Shown: positions 1 through 9,581 of the stretch, one piece after another
Layout of the letters: every line of letters begins with the position of its first letter
Numbering within the stretch: the first letter of the stretch is position 1
Assembly: GCA_024233835.1 (NCBI GenBank)
Contig: JACKPC010000009.1
Span: 1 to 60,000 of the forward strand
Reading direction: 5' to 3'
DNA from: Leptospiraceae bacterium
GTDB lineage: Bacteria > Spirochaetota > Leptospiria > Leptospirales > Leptospiraceae
Length of the DNA: 60,000 nucleotides
Notes under the pieces: generated by a model
Database searches by the model: none
Told to the model about the DNA's origin: nothing
Seen by the model: the letters and a program-made list of their open reading frames with translations, nothing else
Position numbers and translations under genes: made by a program

Positions 1-1
1 C

Positions 2-100
2 CATATCTATTTTGACTACGAATGGCAGGGCAAGAAGCGAAAAGTCGATGTGGTGACGGATAAGTTCTACAGACCGGTCAGGCTGGTGTTTAGGGATTAG
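2..100 (+). CDS. C-terminal end of an unidentified protein (partial)
   Basis: An open frame enters from the left edge and stops at TAG 98-100, leaving 32 residues that end in VRLVFRD. It is rich in basic and aromatic residues. No family is recognised from so short a tail. The frame could be a chance reading, but a terminator-like hairpin about 80 bases downstream agrees with a gene ending here. Confidence 0.4.
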   Translation, partial: HIYFDYEWQGKKRKVDVVTDKFYRPVRLVFRD

Positions 101-180
101 AGGTTAGCGGTTAGCTGTTGGCTTCGATATTAAAAGCGTTGTGACGGTTCCTGGGCAAAGGACAGCAACCGAGCCATATT

Positions 181-219
181 GTGCAGGCAAAGCACATTCC
201 AGCCTGTGCCGTTTTTTTT
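181..219 (+). terminator. Candidate Rho-independent terminator
   Basis: GTGCAGGC (181-188) can pair with GCCTGTGC (202-209) using two G-U pairs and a 13-base loop. A run of eight T follows at 212-219. It would end the gene whose tail lies at 2-100. The rest of 101-374 is AT-rich, with a short TTAGCGGTTAGC tandem near 105-116 and no gene. Confidence 0.45.
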
Positions 220-374
220 ATTCATTCGGTCGAATCTCATAATATTTTAATTTTTTCTTGTTGCAAAATAAAGAAAAGTCTCATAAACAGAAAAAACAAG
301 TGTATAATTTTGTTATTACTATTAAATAAACTAATTTCGAAATTATATCTTATAGGATAGTTCAGGATACTTAT

Positions 375-3300
375 ATGCTCTTAGCGAAAAATAAAGTTAA
401 AAATATACTTATTTCTACCCTTTTTCTATTTTTTTCTGCCTGCCTACCCCCAACTCCGCCTTTTAAGGCTAATTTATTGATTCCCATTGCGATGCAAGCA
501 CTACCTGAACCCAGCATTAGCCTATCTCACTCCGCAATTCAGGTAAATGAGTCAGGAACCAGCATAAATGTATCCTTAACTTTAAGTGATAAGCCCTCTT
601 CTGATGTTCTCATATCCTCTATCAAATCCTCCAATACAACCGAAGTTCAGGTATCTCCCGGCAGTGTGATTTTTACAGAAGCTGATTGGAATCTACCCAA
701 AACCATTCAAATTACAGGTCTGGATGACTCCATTCAGGATGGTAACACCACTGCTTATATAACTTTTTCAAATAGCACTTCAAAGGAAGAGCGCTTCTCC
801 GGGATTCAAATTTCACAGTTGAAAGTTATTAATGTAGACAATGATACAGCCGGTTTAAGCATTTTACCCCAAGGCGCCACGACTACTACAGAGAGCGGAG
901 GTTCGGCTGGTTTTTCGGTCGTTTTGAACTCACAACCCACAGCATCCGTGACAATTTCCAGCATTACTTCTTCCAATCTATTCGAAGGAACGGTCTCTCC
1001 TTCCAGTTTAAGTTTTGATACTACAAACTGGAATATCCCCCAAACATTTACTGTAACCGGAATCGATGATGATTTTATGGATGGAATCGTTGAGTATTCT
1101 ATCCTCCTTTCCGGTATCCAGAGTTCCGATTCGAATTATAATGGGCTTCCGGCCTTAAGTCAAAAAGTTCAGAATACAGATAATGATTCAGCCGGTGTAA
1201 CACTCAGTAGCACTTCTATCAATGTGACAGAAAATGCAGGTTTTGCCAGTTTTACCGTAGTCCTAAATTCAAAGCCCTATGCAAATGTAAGCATACCGAT
1301 AAGCCTTCCCAATCTTTCTCCTATCAGTACCAATGTGACACAACTCACCTTTACCCCTGATAATTGGAGTATTCCTCAAACCATTGAGGTAAGTGCTCCT
1401 GATGACAGTATACAGAGAGAGCCGGGACCTTACACAATAAGTCTCGGTACCGCTACGAATTATGAAAATATCGATGTGGCGGATGTTTCAGTCAGCCTTA
1501 CGGACAATGATACAGCCTCAGTTCTGGTTCAGGGTAATACCGGGGGAACTACAGAAGCCGGAGGAACCAAAACCTATACTGTAAGCTTGAATACAGAACC
1601 CATGGCAGATGTAAGTATCAGTATTATCTCAAGTGATACGACTGAAGGAACGGTTTCTCCTTCCAGCTTAACCTTCTCATCTACCTGTCCCGGAGCAAAC
1701 TGCTGGTCGTCTACTCAGAGTTTTACCGTTACGGGAGTAGATGATAATATAGATGATGGCAATATAAGTTACTCTATTCAGTTTAGCATTAACTCCACAG
1801 ATCCTATCTATAATAGTCTGAATGTTCCCGTGTTAAATCTTACAAATACAGATAATGATACCAAAGGCTATATAGTTGAAAACTATACTTCCAACCAGGT
1901 GGGCACCTCATATACATTCACCGGAAATGCGACCAGGAGTGATTTTGGTTTACTCAGTGCCGATACGGGAGCCGGTTCCAGTCTCAGGCTTAAATTAAGA
2001 ACAGAACCTACAGAAACTGTGACTTTAAACTTTTCTATTGTTCAGAATGATGGCTCGGCCTTTACCAGTCCTCCGGCTTATGTTTCTCCTTCGAGCATCA
2101 GCTTTACAGCAGCCAATTATTCAACACATCAAATAGTAAACTTAGTAGGTCAGTATAATGGAATCGATACCTATCAGCAATTCAGAGTGAAAATTACTTC
2201 ATCCAGCCTCGATTCGAACTATAACGGGCATACTATGAACTTGAGTAATTCAAATAGTTGTCCCAGCAGTACTGGTGTTTCTAAAGTAATCGCCTGTAAA
2301 AATAGCACAAGCCCGCAAACCGATGAGAACGGGCTTACATCCGAGTTTTTCTTGATTGCATCTCAGGCTCCTACAAGCGATGTGGTTTTTCCCATACAAA
2401 GCCTCGACACTACCGAAGCCAGTGTATCTAGCCCTACAATAACTCTTAATTCAACAAACTGGAATATTTTTGATAATTCAAATAAGATAACAGTAACCGG
2501 GCTTTCGGATGATTTATTGGATGGAGATATAAGCTACACAGTCGCCATTCAAGCCGATACTACAACTTCCGATACTTTTTTTAACGGCTTTGATCCTGCT
2601 GATGTAAGTCTTACAAATACCGACAAAAATACGGCTGTTGTTTTAAGTACAACGGGATGGTTATATACTTCCGAATCCGGAGGTACAGCCAGTCTCGGGT
2701 TTAAATTGGGTGCAAAACCTACAAATGGATTTACAGTAACACTTCCCCTGAGTAGTTCCAATACAGCCGAGGGGACCCTCTCTCAGTCCAGTCTAAGCTT
2801 TAATGATACAAATTGGAATACCTATCAGTATATTACTATTACCGGTGTAGACGATACCATTGCAGATGGAAGAAAAGACTATCTTGTTGTAACGGGAGCT
2901 TTATCCTCCTCGGATCCTATAAACTTATTCAATGGAGTAGATCCGGCAGATGGAAAAGTAAGAAATAATGATGATGATAAGATCATTTTTATTAGCAACG
3001 CTTCCTATAATGGCAATTTGGGGGGTGTTAGCGGAGCCGATGCGAAATGCAATAGCGACTCGGCTAAACCTTCTAATATACCCAATACTTATAAAGCTTT
3101 GCTTGTTGATGGAGTTTCAAGACAGGCAAGTTTAAGTCCCAATACGGGAGATTCGAAAATTAATTGGGTTTTACTCTCTAATACAAATTATTTCCGGGCG
3201 GATGGAACTACAAAAATAGGAACCACAACAGCAGCGGGCCTTTTTAATTTTGATATGGATGCTTCTTTCGGGACTGCTCTTGCAGCTGACTGGACGGGTT

Positions 3301-3467
3301 TAAACTCAGATTGGACGAGCCATACCCAGCACTGTACAAATTGGTCTTCTGATGCAAATACAGAGAATGGCTCTTCCGGAAGTGTTCTTTTTAACACAGA
3401 ATGGTCTATTCGACTTCTCTCCTCAGGTTGTGATACTAGCAAAAGACTTATCTGTGTCCAGCAGTAA
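375..3467 (+). CDS. Large repeat lipoprotein with C-terminal DUF1554 (endostatin-like) domain
   Basis: A 1030-residue predicted lipoprotein. A basic N-terminus and hydrophobic stretch lead to the lipobox FSAC, with Cys23 as the lipidation site. Residues about 45-860 form seven repeats of roughly 100-130 residues. They share blocks like VSPSSLTF, NWNIPQTFTVTG and DDxxxDG, and five end in NTDNDT-type turns; the fifth is degenerate. This resembles Calx-beta or cadherin-like immunoglobulin folds, where the Asp-rich turns may bind calcium. Residues about 870-1030 match DUF1554 (starts IIFISNASYNGNLGG; paired cysteines near the end), the domain of the leptospiral endostatin-like Len proteins, some of which bind host laminin and factor H. 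Surface display is inferred. The gene stands alone, and no ligand can be named from sequence. Confidence 0.85.
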   Translation: MLLAKNKVKNILISTLFLFFSACLPPTPPFKANLLIPIAMQALPEPSISLSHSAIQVNESGTSINVSLTLSDKPSSDVLISSIKSSNTTEVQVSPGSVIFTEADWNLPKTIQITGLDDSIQDGNTTAYITFSNSTSKEERFSGIQISQLKVINVDNDTAGLSILPQGATTTTESGGSAGFSVVLNSQPTASVTISSITSSNLFEGTVSPSSLSFDTTNWNIPQTFTVTGIDDDFMDGIVEYSILLSGIQSSDSNYNGLPALSQKVQNTDNDSAGVTLSSTSINVTENAGFASFTVVLNSKPYANVSIPISLPNLSPISTNVTQLTFTPDNWSIPQTIEVSAPDDSIQREPGPYTISLGTATNYENIDVADVSVSLTDNDTASVLVQGNTGGTTEAGGTKTYTVSLNTEPMADVSISIISSDTTEGTVSPSSLTFSSTCPGANCWSSTQSFTVTGVDDNIDDGNISYSIQFSINSTDPIYNSLNVPVLNLTNTDNDTKGYIVENYTSNQVGTSYTFTGNATRSDFGLLSADTGAGSSLRLKLRTEPTETVTLNFSIVQNDGSAFTSPPAYVSPSSISFTAANYSTHQIVNLVGQYNGIDTYQQFRVKITSSSLDSNYNGHTMNLSNSNSCPSSTGVSKVIACKNSTSPQTDENGLTSEFFLIASQAPTSDVVFPIQSLDTTEASVSSPTITLNSTNWNIFDNSNKITVTGLSDDLLDGDISYTVAIQADTTTSDTFFNGFDPADVSLTNTDKNTAVVLSTTGWLYTSESGGTASLGFKLGAKPTNGFTVTLPLSSSNTAEGTLSQSSLSFNDTNWNTYQYITITGVDDTIADGRKDYLVVTGALSSSDPINLFNGVDPADGKVRNNDDDKIIFISNASYNGNLGGVSGADAKCNSDSAKPSNIPNTYKALLVDGVSRQASLSPNTGDSKINWVLLSNTNYFRADGTTKIGTTTAAGLFNFDMDASFGTALAADWTGLNSDWTSHTQHCTNWSSDANTENGSSGSVLFNTEWSIRLLSSGCDTSKRLICVQQ

Positions 3468-3497
3468 AGATTTGTTATGGAACACACTTAATCTTTT

Positions 3498-3869
3498 TCA
3501 TTTTTCAGTGCCTTCGGAAAGAACGGTCCGTTTCTCTTCAGAAATAATATAGCCAATAACTTTATTGGCTACCGGAGTTCCCTTTTTCACGGTTCCGCTG
3601 ATAAGAAGTTTACTTCCGCGTTCGGGAGCCGGTAAATTCTTGGTAAAAATCCAGATAGACTCTTTTTCATTCTCAAATATACGATATATAGCCCCCCTCC
3701 TCCAAAATACGGGAACCTTATCTGTAACTAAACCTCGAACCTGAACCGTTTGACCTTCATAGCTTTCCGGTTTTTCATTGAGTTCTTTGATGGAGGTTTC
3801 AGTATGTACCGGGATAGTTTTACAACTTGAAATAATCATTAGAAATATTATATATATAAATCTTCGCAT
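3498..3869 (-). CDS. Small OB-fold lipoprotein
   Basis: A 123-residue predicted lipoprotein with lipobox ISSC (Cys16). The mature part carries the pattern of the bacterial OB-fold/tRNA_anti-like family: EGQTVQVRGLVTD, then WIFTKNLPAPERGSKLLISG and TVKKGTP strands. Such domains sit in the periplasm and usually bind ligands or act as adaptors; no enzyme motif is visible. It starts 2 bases after the stop of the YdjM-like gene, so it is the last gene of a three-gene minus-strand operon. The specific function is unknown. Confidence 0.7.
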   Translation of the reverse strand: MRRFIYIIFLMIISSCKTIPVHTETSIKELNEKPESYEGQTVQVRGLVTDKVPVFWRRGAIYRIFENEKESIWIFTKNLPAPERGSKLLISGTVKKGTPVANKVIGYIISEEKRTVLSEGTEK

Positions 3870-3871
3870 AT

Positions 3872-4405
3872 TTAACTCCTTTTTTTACCTGCTTTACTTC
3901 TCATAGCTTTAAAATAAGGGTGCTCATCCAGGATAAGATGACTCGCAACTCCGAATAAGAAGGAGAAATAATAGGGAACTCCAAAATAGATCAGGTTACG
4001 ATATTCATAGATATGCACATCGATTAGAAATTCACCGGCAACAAAAGAAGGTGCTAAAAGTGGAAGACCCACGATAAATGTCCAGAATTTGGAATGAGTC
4101 CATCCCCTGTGCTTACTTACTGCCGGAAGCATAGTAAATAGACCGAAAAGGGCAGCTTCGAGGTAGTATTTAAAAACAAAGATAAGTAAAACATCTATTA
4201 TGAAAAATAGTACATAAATAATAATTCGGCTGGTACTTCCCACATCGGTGTCAGGCCATAAGGCTCCGAAAAGACATAGCCCGATAAAAATTGGAAATTC
4301 TACCCAGGCAAAACTTGTACTGAACACCTGGATAATTAAAAGCAGAAGAATATAAATACCGGCAGCAACAATACCACCTTTTGTATGACCTTCAAAACCG
4401 GACAT
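3872..4405 (-). CDS. YdjM/DUF457-like inner-membrane metal-dependent hydrolase family protein
   Basis: A 177-residue polytopic membrane protein with about four hydrophobic segments. It shows the conserved histidines of the YdjM (LexA-regulated, inner-membrane putative hydrolase) family: HTKGG near residue 7, HRGWTHS near residue 99 and SHLILDEHP near residue 155. These His/Asp residues are thought to bind a metal, but the reaction is unproven in the family. It lies between two lipoprotein genes with gaps of 18 and 2 bases. The family call is firm; the role is unknown. Confidence 0.75.
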   Translation of the reverse strand: MSGFEGHTKGGIVAAGIYILLLLIIQVFSTSFAWVEFPIFIGLCLFGALWPDTDVGSTSRIIIYVLFFIIDVLLIFVFKYYLEAALFGLFTMLPAVSKHRGWTHSKFWTFIVGLPLLAPSFVAGEFLIDVHIYEYRNLIYFGVPYYFSFLFGVASHLILDEHPYFKAMRSKAGKKRS

Positions 4406-4423
4406 AAGGTTACCTCTATAGTT

Positions 4424-5701
4424 TTATTGTACAGGCTTATTCAAATAAGCCTTCAAATCAAAAGCTTCATTATGTTTAATACTGATTCTATCTGTAATTT
4501 TTCTCATAACTGCCGGAACTTTCACTTCAAATTCTGACTGATACAAATAGCTCTCTGCGAGAACATTACATTCCTTTTCCGATAAACTTTTGTAAAATTC
4601 AGATGTAGCTTTTAAACGTTTACATTCCGTGCTTATATCAGCCTTAGAAATTTTAATTCCCTGTTTTGCGACATGAAACAAATACATCCGGGTTAAGGTT
4701 TGTAGATCGGATAAATCAAGTAAAGAACGGATATCCGACCTGGTATTGTAATTTTCAATTTCTGAATAATGTTGCAACATTACAAACAGTTTCAAATTGT
4801 TAAATACACTTACCCTATCAAATTTTTCTTTATAAATCTGAAACTCTACCGGAATTTCTCTTCCTTTCATATTCGCTATAACTTCCAGACTGTTTTCAGT
4901 AACACCCTGTAAATCACTAAAAGAAGTGAGTTCTGTATTGTAGTAGTTAATAAAATCATTAGCACGAATTTCTCTTGTTCCAACCCGAACGAGTAAGGGG
5001 TTTTCTTTATTCTCTCCGATTCTATTAAGGTTTCTTAGTATATTCTCAATATCTAAAGAATCATTTTGCTCGATACTAACTCCTTCTCGCAAATGATTTA
5101 GATAAGCCGAGAAAACAACACCGGATTTTTTTTGTCTAACAACGGTTCTTCCGATAGCCAAACAAATACTATTATCAATTTTTTTATACGTTTTCTTTTC
5201 CTGCCGAATGAAGGAACATTCTTTCTCTGCTTCTTCTTTTTGTATATTCAGACTCTTATTAATTTTTTCCTGAAGAAAATAATTAGCCGCAGTTTGTAAT
5301 CGCAGGTGCTCCAGGGTTTTCCGGGTATGGGCTTCTCCGACAAAACCACTTTTCTCTGCATCTGCTTGAACCATTAGCATTTGTCGATAAGAAAGGTAAA
5401 AATTCGGTTTATTAAACTGCATCTGAAAATTTTTATACTCCGGAGGTAAGGAGGTCTCAGGGCTTCTTACCAGCAGATAAAAATCCTCAGGATCCATATT
5501 CCGGGTTCTGGCAAAAGAATCAAGGGCTCGAATATAGGCTTTTTCAAAACTATTGACCGTCAGCTTTTTTCCGGCAATATCTTCAATGAGACTTGTATCT
5601 TCAGAGGCAGAAGGCTGAACATACCCGGACTTTGAACAGGAAAAAAGAAAAAGTGCCCAGAGGACAAAAAGAAAAAGAGACGAGCTATTTAAAATTTGCA
5701 T
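4424..5701 (-). CDS. Lipoprotein, possible SurA/PpiC-like chaperone relative
   Basis: From the ATG at 5701 the protein is 425 residues and begins MQILNSSSLFLFVLWALFLF followed by lipobox FSC (Cys22), a clear lipoprotein signal. An upstream ATG at 5782 would add 27 residues before the signal and is less likely. Two similar helical segments, around LTVNSFEKAYIRALDSF and VGTREIRANDFINYY, recall the N-terminal helices of SurA or PpiC foldases, where the first strand is followed by 'xxxDFxxYY'. No parvulin catalytic domain is obvious. First gene of a three-gene operon. A periplasmic folding role is a weak inference. Confidence 0.55.
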   Translation of the reverse strand: MQILNSSSLFLFVLWALFLFSCSKSGYVQPSASEDTSLIEDIAGKKLTVNSFEKAYIRALDSFARTRNMDPEDFYLLVRSPETSLPPEYKNFQMQFNKPNFYLSYRQMLMVQADAEKSGFVGEAHTRKTLEHLRLQTAANYFLQEKINKSLNIQKEEAEKECSFIRQEKKTYKKIDNSICLAIGRTVVRQKKSGVVFSAYLNHLREGVSIEQNDSLDIENILRNLNRIGENKENPLLVRVGTREIRANDFINYYNTELTSFSDLQGVTENSLEVIANMKGREIPVEFQIYKEKFDRVSVFNNLKLFVMLQHYSEIENYNTRSDIRSLLDLSDLQTLTRMYLFHVAKQGIKISKADISTECKRLKATSEFYKSLSEKECNVLAESYLYQSEFEVKVPAVMRKITDRISIKHNEAFDLKAYLNKPVQ

Positions 5702-5815
5702 GATTTTCTTTTTTATAGATGGGGATAGCTTTGTCAAATCCCAAAAAACTTTCTCGCTCAAACAAATAAAATCATTGAACACAAATACGCCCTTACTTAT
5801 TGTACTCAGTAACTT

Positions 5816-7477
5816 ATGTTAGAGTTTTTTAAACACAATACTATTCTTCTCCTTTTTTTGGTAATCGCCATCGGTTACCTTGTAGGCAAAATTCGAATCA
5901 AGGGTTTTAGTCTGGGGGTTTCAGCCGTATTATTCGTAGGATTGGCCTTTGGTTCTTTACACCCGGATTTCAAGGTTCCGGACATAATCTATGTAATTGG
6001 ACTCATCTTTTTTGTATATACTATTGGTCTACAATCCGGTCCGAGTTTCTTTGCTTCTTTAAACCGACAGGGAATTGCCTATAATGTAAGCGTTGCCGGA
6101 ATCCTCTTACTCTCTTCATTGATTACCATAAGTTTCTATTACTTTGTTCCGGGTCTTCAAAATGGCTCTATCCTTTCCGGCTTATACTGCGGCTCTTTAA
6201 CGAATACACCGGCTCTTGCAACCGTTGTAGATACCATTAAAAATATGTATCCGAACCTTAGTGGAGCACAATTAGACCAGAAACTTTCCGAACCAGTTAT
6301 CGGGTATTCGGTAGCCTATCCTTTCGGTGTCATCGGTGTAATTCTTGGCTTTCAATTGTTCAAAAAACTCTTCTCCATCAACCTGCAAGAAGAGTCCGAA
6401 AAAATAGCAAGAACTATGGGGCTCGGTGGAGAAGAACTGGAAAATGAAGATGTGCTTGTAAGTAATCCAAAAATTTTTGGCTGGCTGGTAAGGGAAATTT
6501 TCAAAGCCAAGGATTTAAAAGGATTAATCCTTTCTCGTATAAAACATAAAAACTCAGAGAATATTGAAATTGTTACAGGAGAAACCGTTTTAGAGGAAGG
6601 AGACATTTTAACCATGGTAGCCCCCAGGAAAATCCTCGATGAAGTCACTCCTATTTTTGGCCCCAGGGTAGATACCAGGTTACACGTTCAGAGAGACAAC
6701 CTCGATTACCGTCGAATTGTTGTTTCTAACCCGGAGGTAATCGGTATTCCCCTGGGAGAGCTGGATTTACATAAAAAACTTCAGGCCACCATCACCAGGG
6801 TAAAACGTGGGGATATAGATATTATACCTACAAATGAAACTGTTTTACAGGCCGGAGATAGAATTCGAGTAGTAGCTTCCAGAAAAGATCTGGATACCGT
6901 CGGAAAGTTTTTCGGAGATTCCTTTCAATCGATTGCTCATATTGATTATATTAGTATTTCCATAGGTATTGCTCTCGGACTTTTAGTAGGTCTAATTCCC
7001 ATTCCTATGCCGGGTGGCACATTTCACCTCGGTTTTGCGGGAGGACCTTTAATTGTAGCTCTTATCCTCGGAAAAATTGGAAGAACAAGGGGAATTGTTT
7101 GGACCATGTCATATAACGCCAATCTTACCCTGAGACAAATGGGAGTGGTACTTTTTCTCGCAGGAATCGGTTTAAAAGCCGGTTACTCATTCGGGAAGAA
7201 TGTGGAAGCCTATGGTCTTGTGATATTAATATCGGGTATGGTGGTTACCTTTGTAAATGCTTCTCTCATGATGCTTATAGGTCTTAGAGTTTTAAAAATC
7301 CCCTTCCCCCTTTTAATGGGAATTATTTCCGGAATGCAAACTCAACCGGCTGTCCTTGCTTATTCTAATGATGAGGTGAAGAATAATGCGCCGAACCTTG
7401 GATACGCTATGGTCTTTCCTACAGCCATGATAATTAAAATTTTATTAGCCAGGATTATTTTAAAAGTCCTTTCTTAA
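5816..7477 (+). CDS. YidE/YbjL-type AspT-family transporter with two TrkA-C domains
   Basis: A 553-residue membrane protein of the aspartate:alanine exchanger (AAE) superfamily. Residues 1-185 and about 375-553 are two homologous membrane halves (YidE/YbjL duplication), each with five or so segments. GLQSGPSFFASL and LTNTPAL in the first half are matched by GLKAGYSFGKN and QTQPAVL in the second. Residues about 205-365 hold two TrkA-C (RCK-C) domains, seen as the repeated GETVLEEGDILTMVAP and NETVLQAGDRIRVVAS. RCK-C domains usually gate transport in response to a small ligand. The substrate cannot be read from sequence; dicarboxylate or amino acid is usual for relatives. Next gene starts 11 bases downstream. 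Confidence 0.85.
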   Translation: MLEFFKHNTILLLFLVIAIGYLVGKIRIKGFSLGVSAVLFVGLAFGSLHPDFKVPDIIYVIGLIFFVYTIGLQSGPSFFASLNRQGIAYNVSVAGILLLSSLITISFYYFVPGLQNGSILSGLYCGSLTNTPALATVVDTIKNMYPNLSGAQLDQKLSEPVIGYSVAYPFGVIGVILGFQLFKKLFSINLQEESEKIARTMGLGGEELENEDVLVSNPKIFGWLVREIFKAKDLKGLILSRIKHKNSENIEIVTGETVLEEGDILTMVAPRKILDEVTPIFGPRVDTRLHVQRDNLDYRRIVVSNPEVIGIPLGELDLHKKLQATITRVKRGDIDIIPTNETVLQAGDRIRVVASRKDLDTVGKFFGDSFQSIAHIDYISISIGIALGLLVGLIPIPMPGGTFHLGFAGGPLIVALILGKIGRTRGIVWTMSYNANLTLRQMGVVLFLAGIGLKAGYSFGKNVEAYGLVILISGMVVTFVNASLMMLIGLRVLKIPFPLLMGIISGMQTQPAVLAYSNDEVKNNAPNLGYAMVFPTAMIIKILLARIILKVLS

Positions 7478-7488
7478 TAGAGGAAAAA

Positions 7489-9516
7489 ATGATACAGAAA
7501 GAAAATGAAGCTATAGAGAAATCAGCAAAAAAACCTTTTTTCTCGATTTCAAAAAATTCCGGAACTACAACTCCTCAATTTAAAGTAGAATCACAGAAGA
7601 TTCTATTAGAAACCTTCACTTCTAATTTGAAACTGGCAGTGATAGCCATGTATATGGCTATGTTCTTATATGCTTATATGGTATATACCTATATACCTTC
7701 CGACATGCTTCAGAACTGGATATTGTATATCATTCCTCCTGCATTTTTTACTTTTTTGATAGTCTTTATTTTTGAAAGAAAAATATCCTCTATGTTTTGG
7801 AGAGAATTTTTTCTGATTACCGGTGTTGTCATGACTCTATTCGTAATCGGTCTTTTTTTCTTTGAAGTCGTACGCATAAGTAAAAATATCGCGATTGCTC
7901 TTGCTACTCATTCACTTATGGTTGGAATCATCGGTGCCGCTGCATTTTCCTTTTCTGCCAGCAAGTATGCTTTCTTATTATCTGCTACTGCTCTTTCAGG
8001 ACCCAGCTGGTACTATTTATTATTTGAAAATACGGAAGAAACCTATCATATTCTTGCCCTAATGCAGGTTGTATATCTTCTTGTCTTACTTTATTTTAGT
8101 AGGAAAGATTATCGACAGAGAAAAGATTTGATTCTCACCCGCTATTCTTTGGCTGAAGAAAAAAGCCTGGTTGAAAAACAATCACTGCAATTACAGAATA
8201 CCCTGGATGAAGTTCACGGCCTAAAAAAGAAACAGGATGGAGATTACTTTTTAACCTCTCTTCTACTCCGACCTTTAGGTGTAAATAGAACCAAAACCGA
8301 AGAATTGGAAATTTCATTTCTAATACGCCAGAAAAAGCAGTTTAAATTTGAAAAATGGGAAAGAGATATTGGTGGAGACATTTGTATATCTCATACAATA
8401 AAATTACAGAATAAGACATTTACTGTATTCTTAAATGCAGATGCTATGGGTAAATCCATACAGGGTGCCGGTGGAGCTATTGTACTGGGAGCTGTATTCC
8501 AATCGATTATAGAAAGAACAAAAATTTCAAGAACCTATTATGAAAAACCTCCCGAACGCTGGCTAAAAGATGCCTTTTTGGAGTTACATGCAGTTTTTGA
8601 AAGTTTTGAAGGTTCCATGCTTATCTCCCTGGTTCTGGGTCTGGTGGAAAATACAAGCGGTATCTTATACTTTATTAATGCAGAACACCCCTGGACCATT
8701 CTTTACAGGGATGAAAAGGCTTCATTTTTAGATAATGAAGATTCTCTGTTTTTTAGAAAACTGGGAACTACCGGTATGGATGGATCTATTCATATCGGCA
8801 CATTTCAACTGAAAAAGGGAGATATACTCATCCTCGGTTCCGACGGCAGAGATGATATATTATTATTAAATGATAATGGTGAGAAATCTATAAACAATAA
8901 CTCGGATTTGATCTTGAGATTAACAGAAGAAGCAAAGGGAGAGTTACAAAACCTGTATAATAATATTGCCGCAACAGGTGAGTTAACCGATGATATTTCC
9001 CTTCTACGATTGGAATACAAGAAAGATCTGGAAGCCCAGGCAGTAGCAAATGAAAAAGAATACCCGGTTCCAAATTATGTGAGAGAGGTAAGGGAATTAC
9101 TTATTGAAAATAAGATAGAAGAAGCAAGAAAGATTATAACCAAAGAAAATCCAACTGAAGTGAAAGGCTATAAAACAAGTAAATACCTGGCACAGATCTA
9201 TTATAAATTGAAAGATTACCAGAGAGCGGCTCACTTTTCAGAAGAATACTCTAATATTTATCCGAATAATACAAGATTCTTATTTTTGACTTCATACTGT
9301 TATAGAAAAATTGGAAATCTTGAGAAAGCTGTAGAGTATGCAGAAAGAGTAAGGCTTCGAAACCCCGATGATATAATTAACTTATTGCATCTGGCGGACA
9401 CTTATCTTGAGTTATATAATTACGAGAGAGCGGAAAAATACTTACGAAAAGTCTTAGATAAGGAACCAGAAAATCAAACAGCTATACAGTTGAGTAAAGA
9501 TGTAATGTATTCTTAA
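7489..9516 (+). CDS. Membrane PP2C/SpoIIE-type serine phosphatase with C-terminal TPRs
   Basis: 675 residues. Residues about 45-205 hold six or so membrane segments, followed by a short coiled coil (about 205-245). A SpoIIE/RsbU-like PP2C domain spans about 270-510. Visible motifs are GGDICIS, FLNADAMGKSIQGAGG (the metal-binding D-x-MGKG region, here MGKS) and GDILILGSDGRDDI with its Asp pair. Residues about 540-675 form TPR-like helices. The architecture fits a membrane-anchored phosphatase acting on an anti-sigma or anti-anti-sigma partner, but no such partner is adjacent. It is probably co-transcribed with the transporter ending at 7477. Confidence 0.85.
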   Translation: MIQKENEAIEKSAKKPFFSISKNSGTTTPQFKVESQKILLETFTSNLKLAVIAMYMAMFLYAYMVYTYIPSDMLQNWILYIIPPAFFTFLIVFIFERKISSMFWREFFLITGVVMTLFVIGLFFFEVVRISKNIAIALATHSLMVGIIGAAAFSFSASKYAFLLSATALSGPSWYYLLFENTEETYHILALMQVVYLLVLLYFSRKDYRQRKDLILTRYSLAEEKSLVEKQSLQLQNTLDEVHGLKKKQDGDYFLTSLLLRPLGVNRTKTEELEISFLIRQKKQFKFEKWERDIGGDICISHTIKLQNKTFTVFLNADAMGKSIQGAGGAIVLGAVFQSIIERTKISRTYYEKPPERWLKDAFLELHAVFESFEGSMLISLVLGLVENTSGILYFINAEHPWTILYRDEKASFLDNEDSLFFRKLGTTGMDGSIHIGTFQLKKGDILILGSDGRDDILLLNDNGEKSINNNSDLILRLTEEAKGELQNLYNNIAATGELTDDISLLRLEYKKDLEAQAVANEKEYPVPNYVREVRELLIENKIEEARKIITKENPTEVKGYKTSKYLAQIYYKLKDYQRAAHFSEEYSNIYPNNTRFLFLTSYCYRKIGNLEKAVEYAERVRLRNPDDIINLLHLADTYLELYNYERAEKYLRKVLDKEPENQTAIQLSKDVMYS

Positions 9517-9544
9517 GTGTAAATGAAGAGGAATACTATATTAC

Positions 9545-9556
9545 AGTAGACAATTT
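9545..9556. promoter_or_regulatory. Possible regulator half-site upstream of tetR-like gene
   Basis: AGTAGACAATTT, 26 bases before the regulator ATG, equals the first 12 bases of the full palindrome at 11058-11077. The second half-site is absent. It may be a weak autoregulatory site or chance. Confidence 0.3.
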
Positions 9557-9581
9557 CATTTATTTATATATTACTGGAAAA

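Noticed and set aside
101..374. A possible tRNA or small RNA in the first intergenic region
   Set aside because: No cloverleaf, no CCA-type end and only one weak hairpin were seen.
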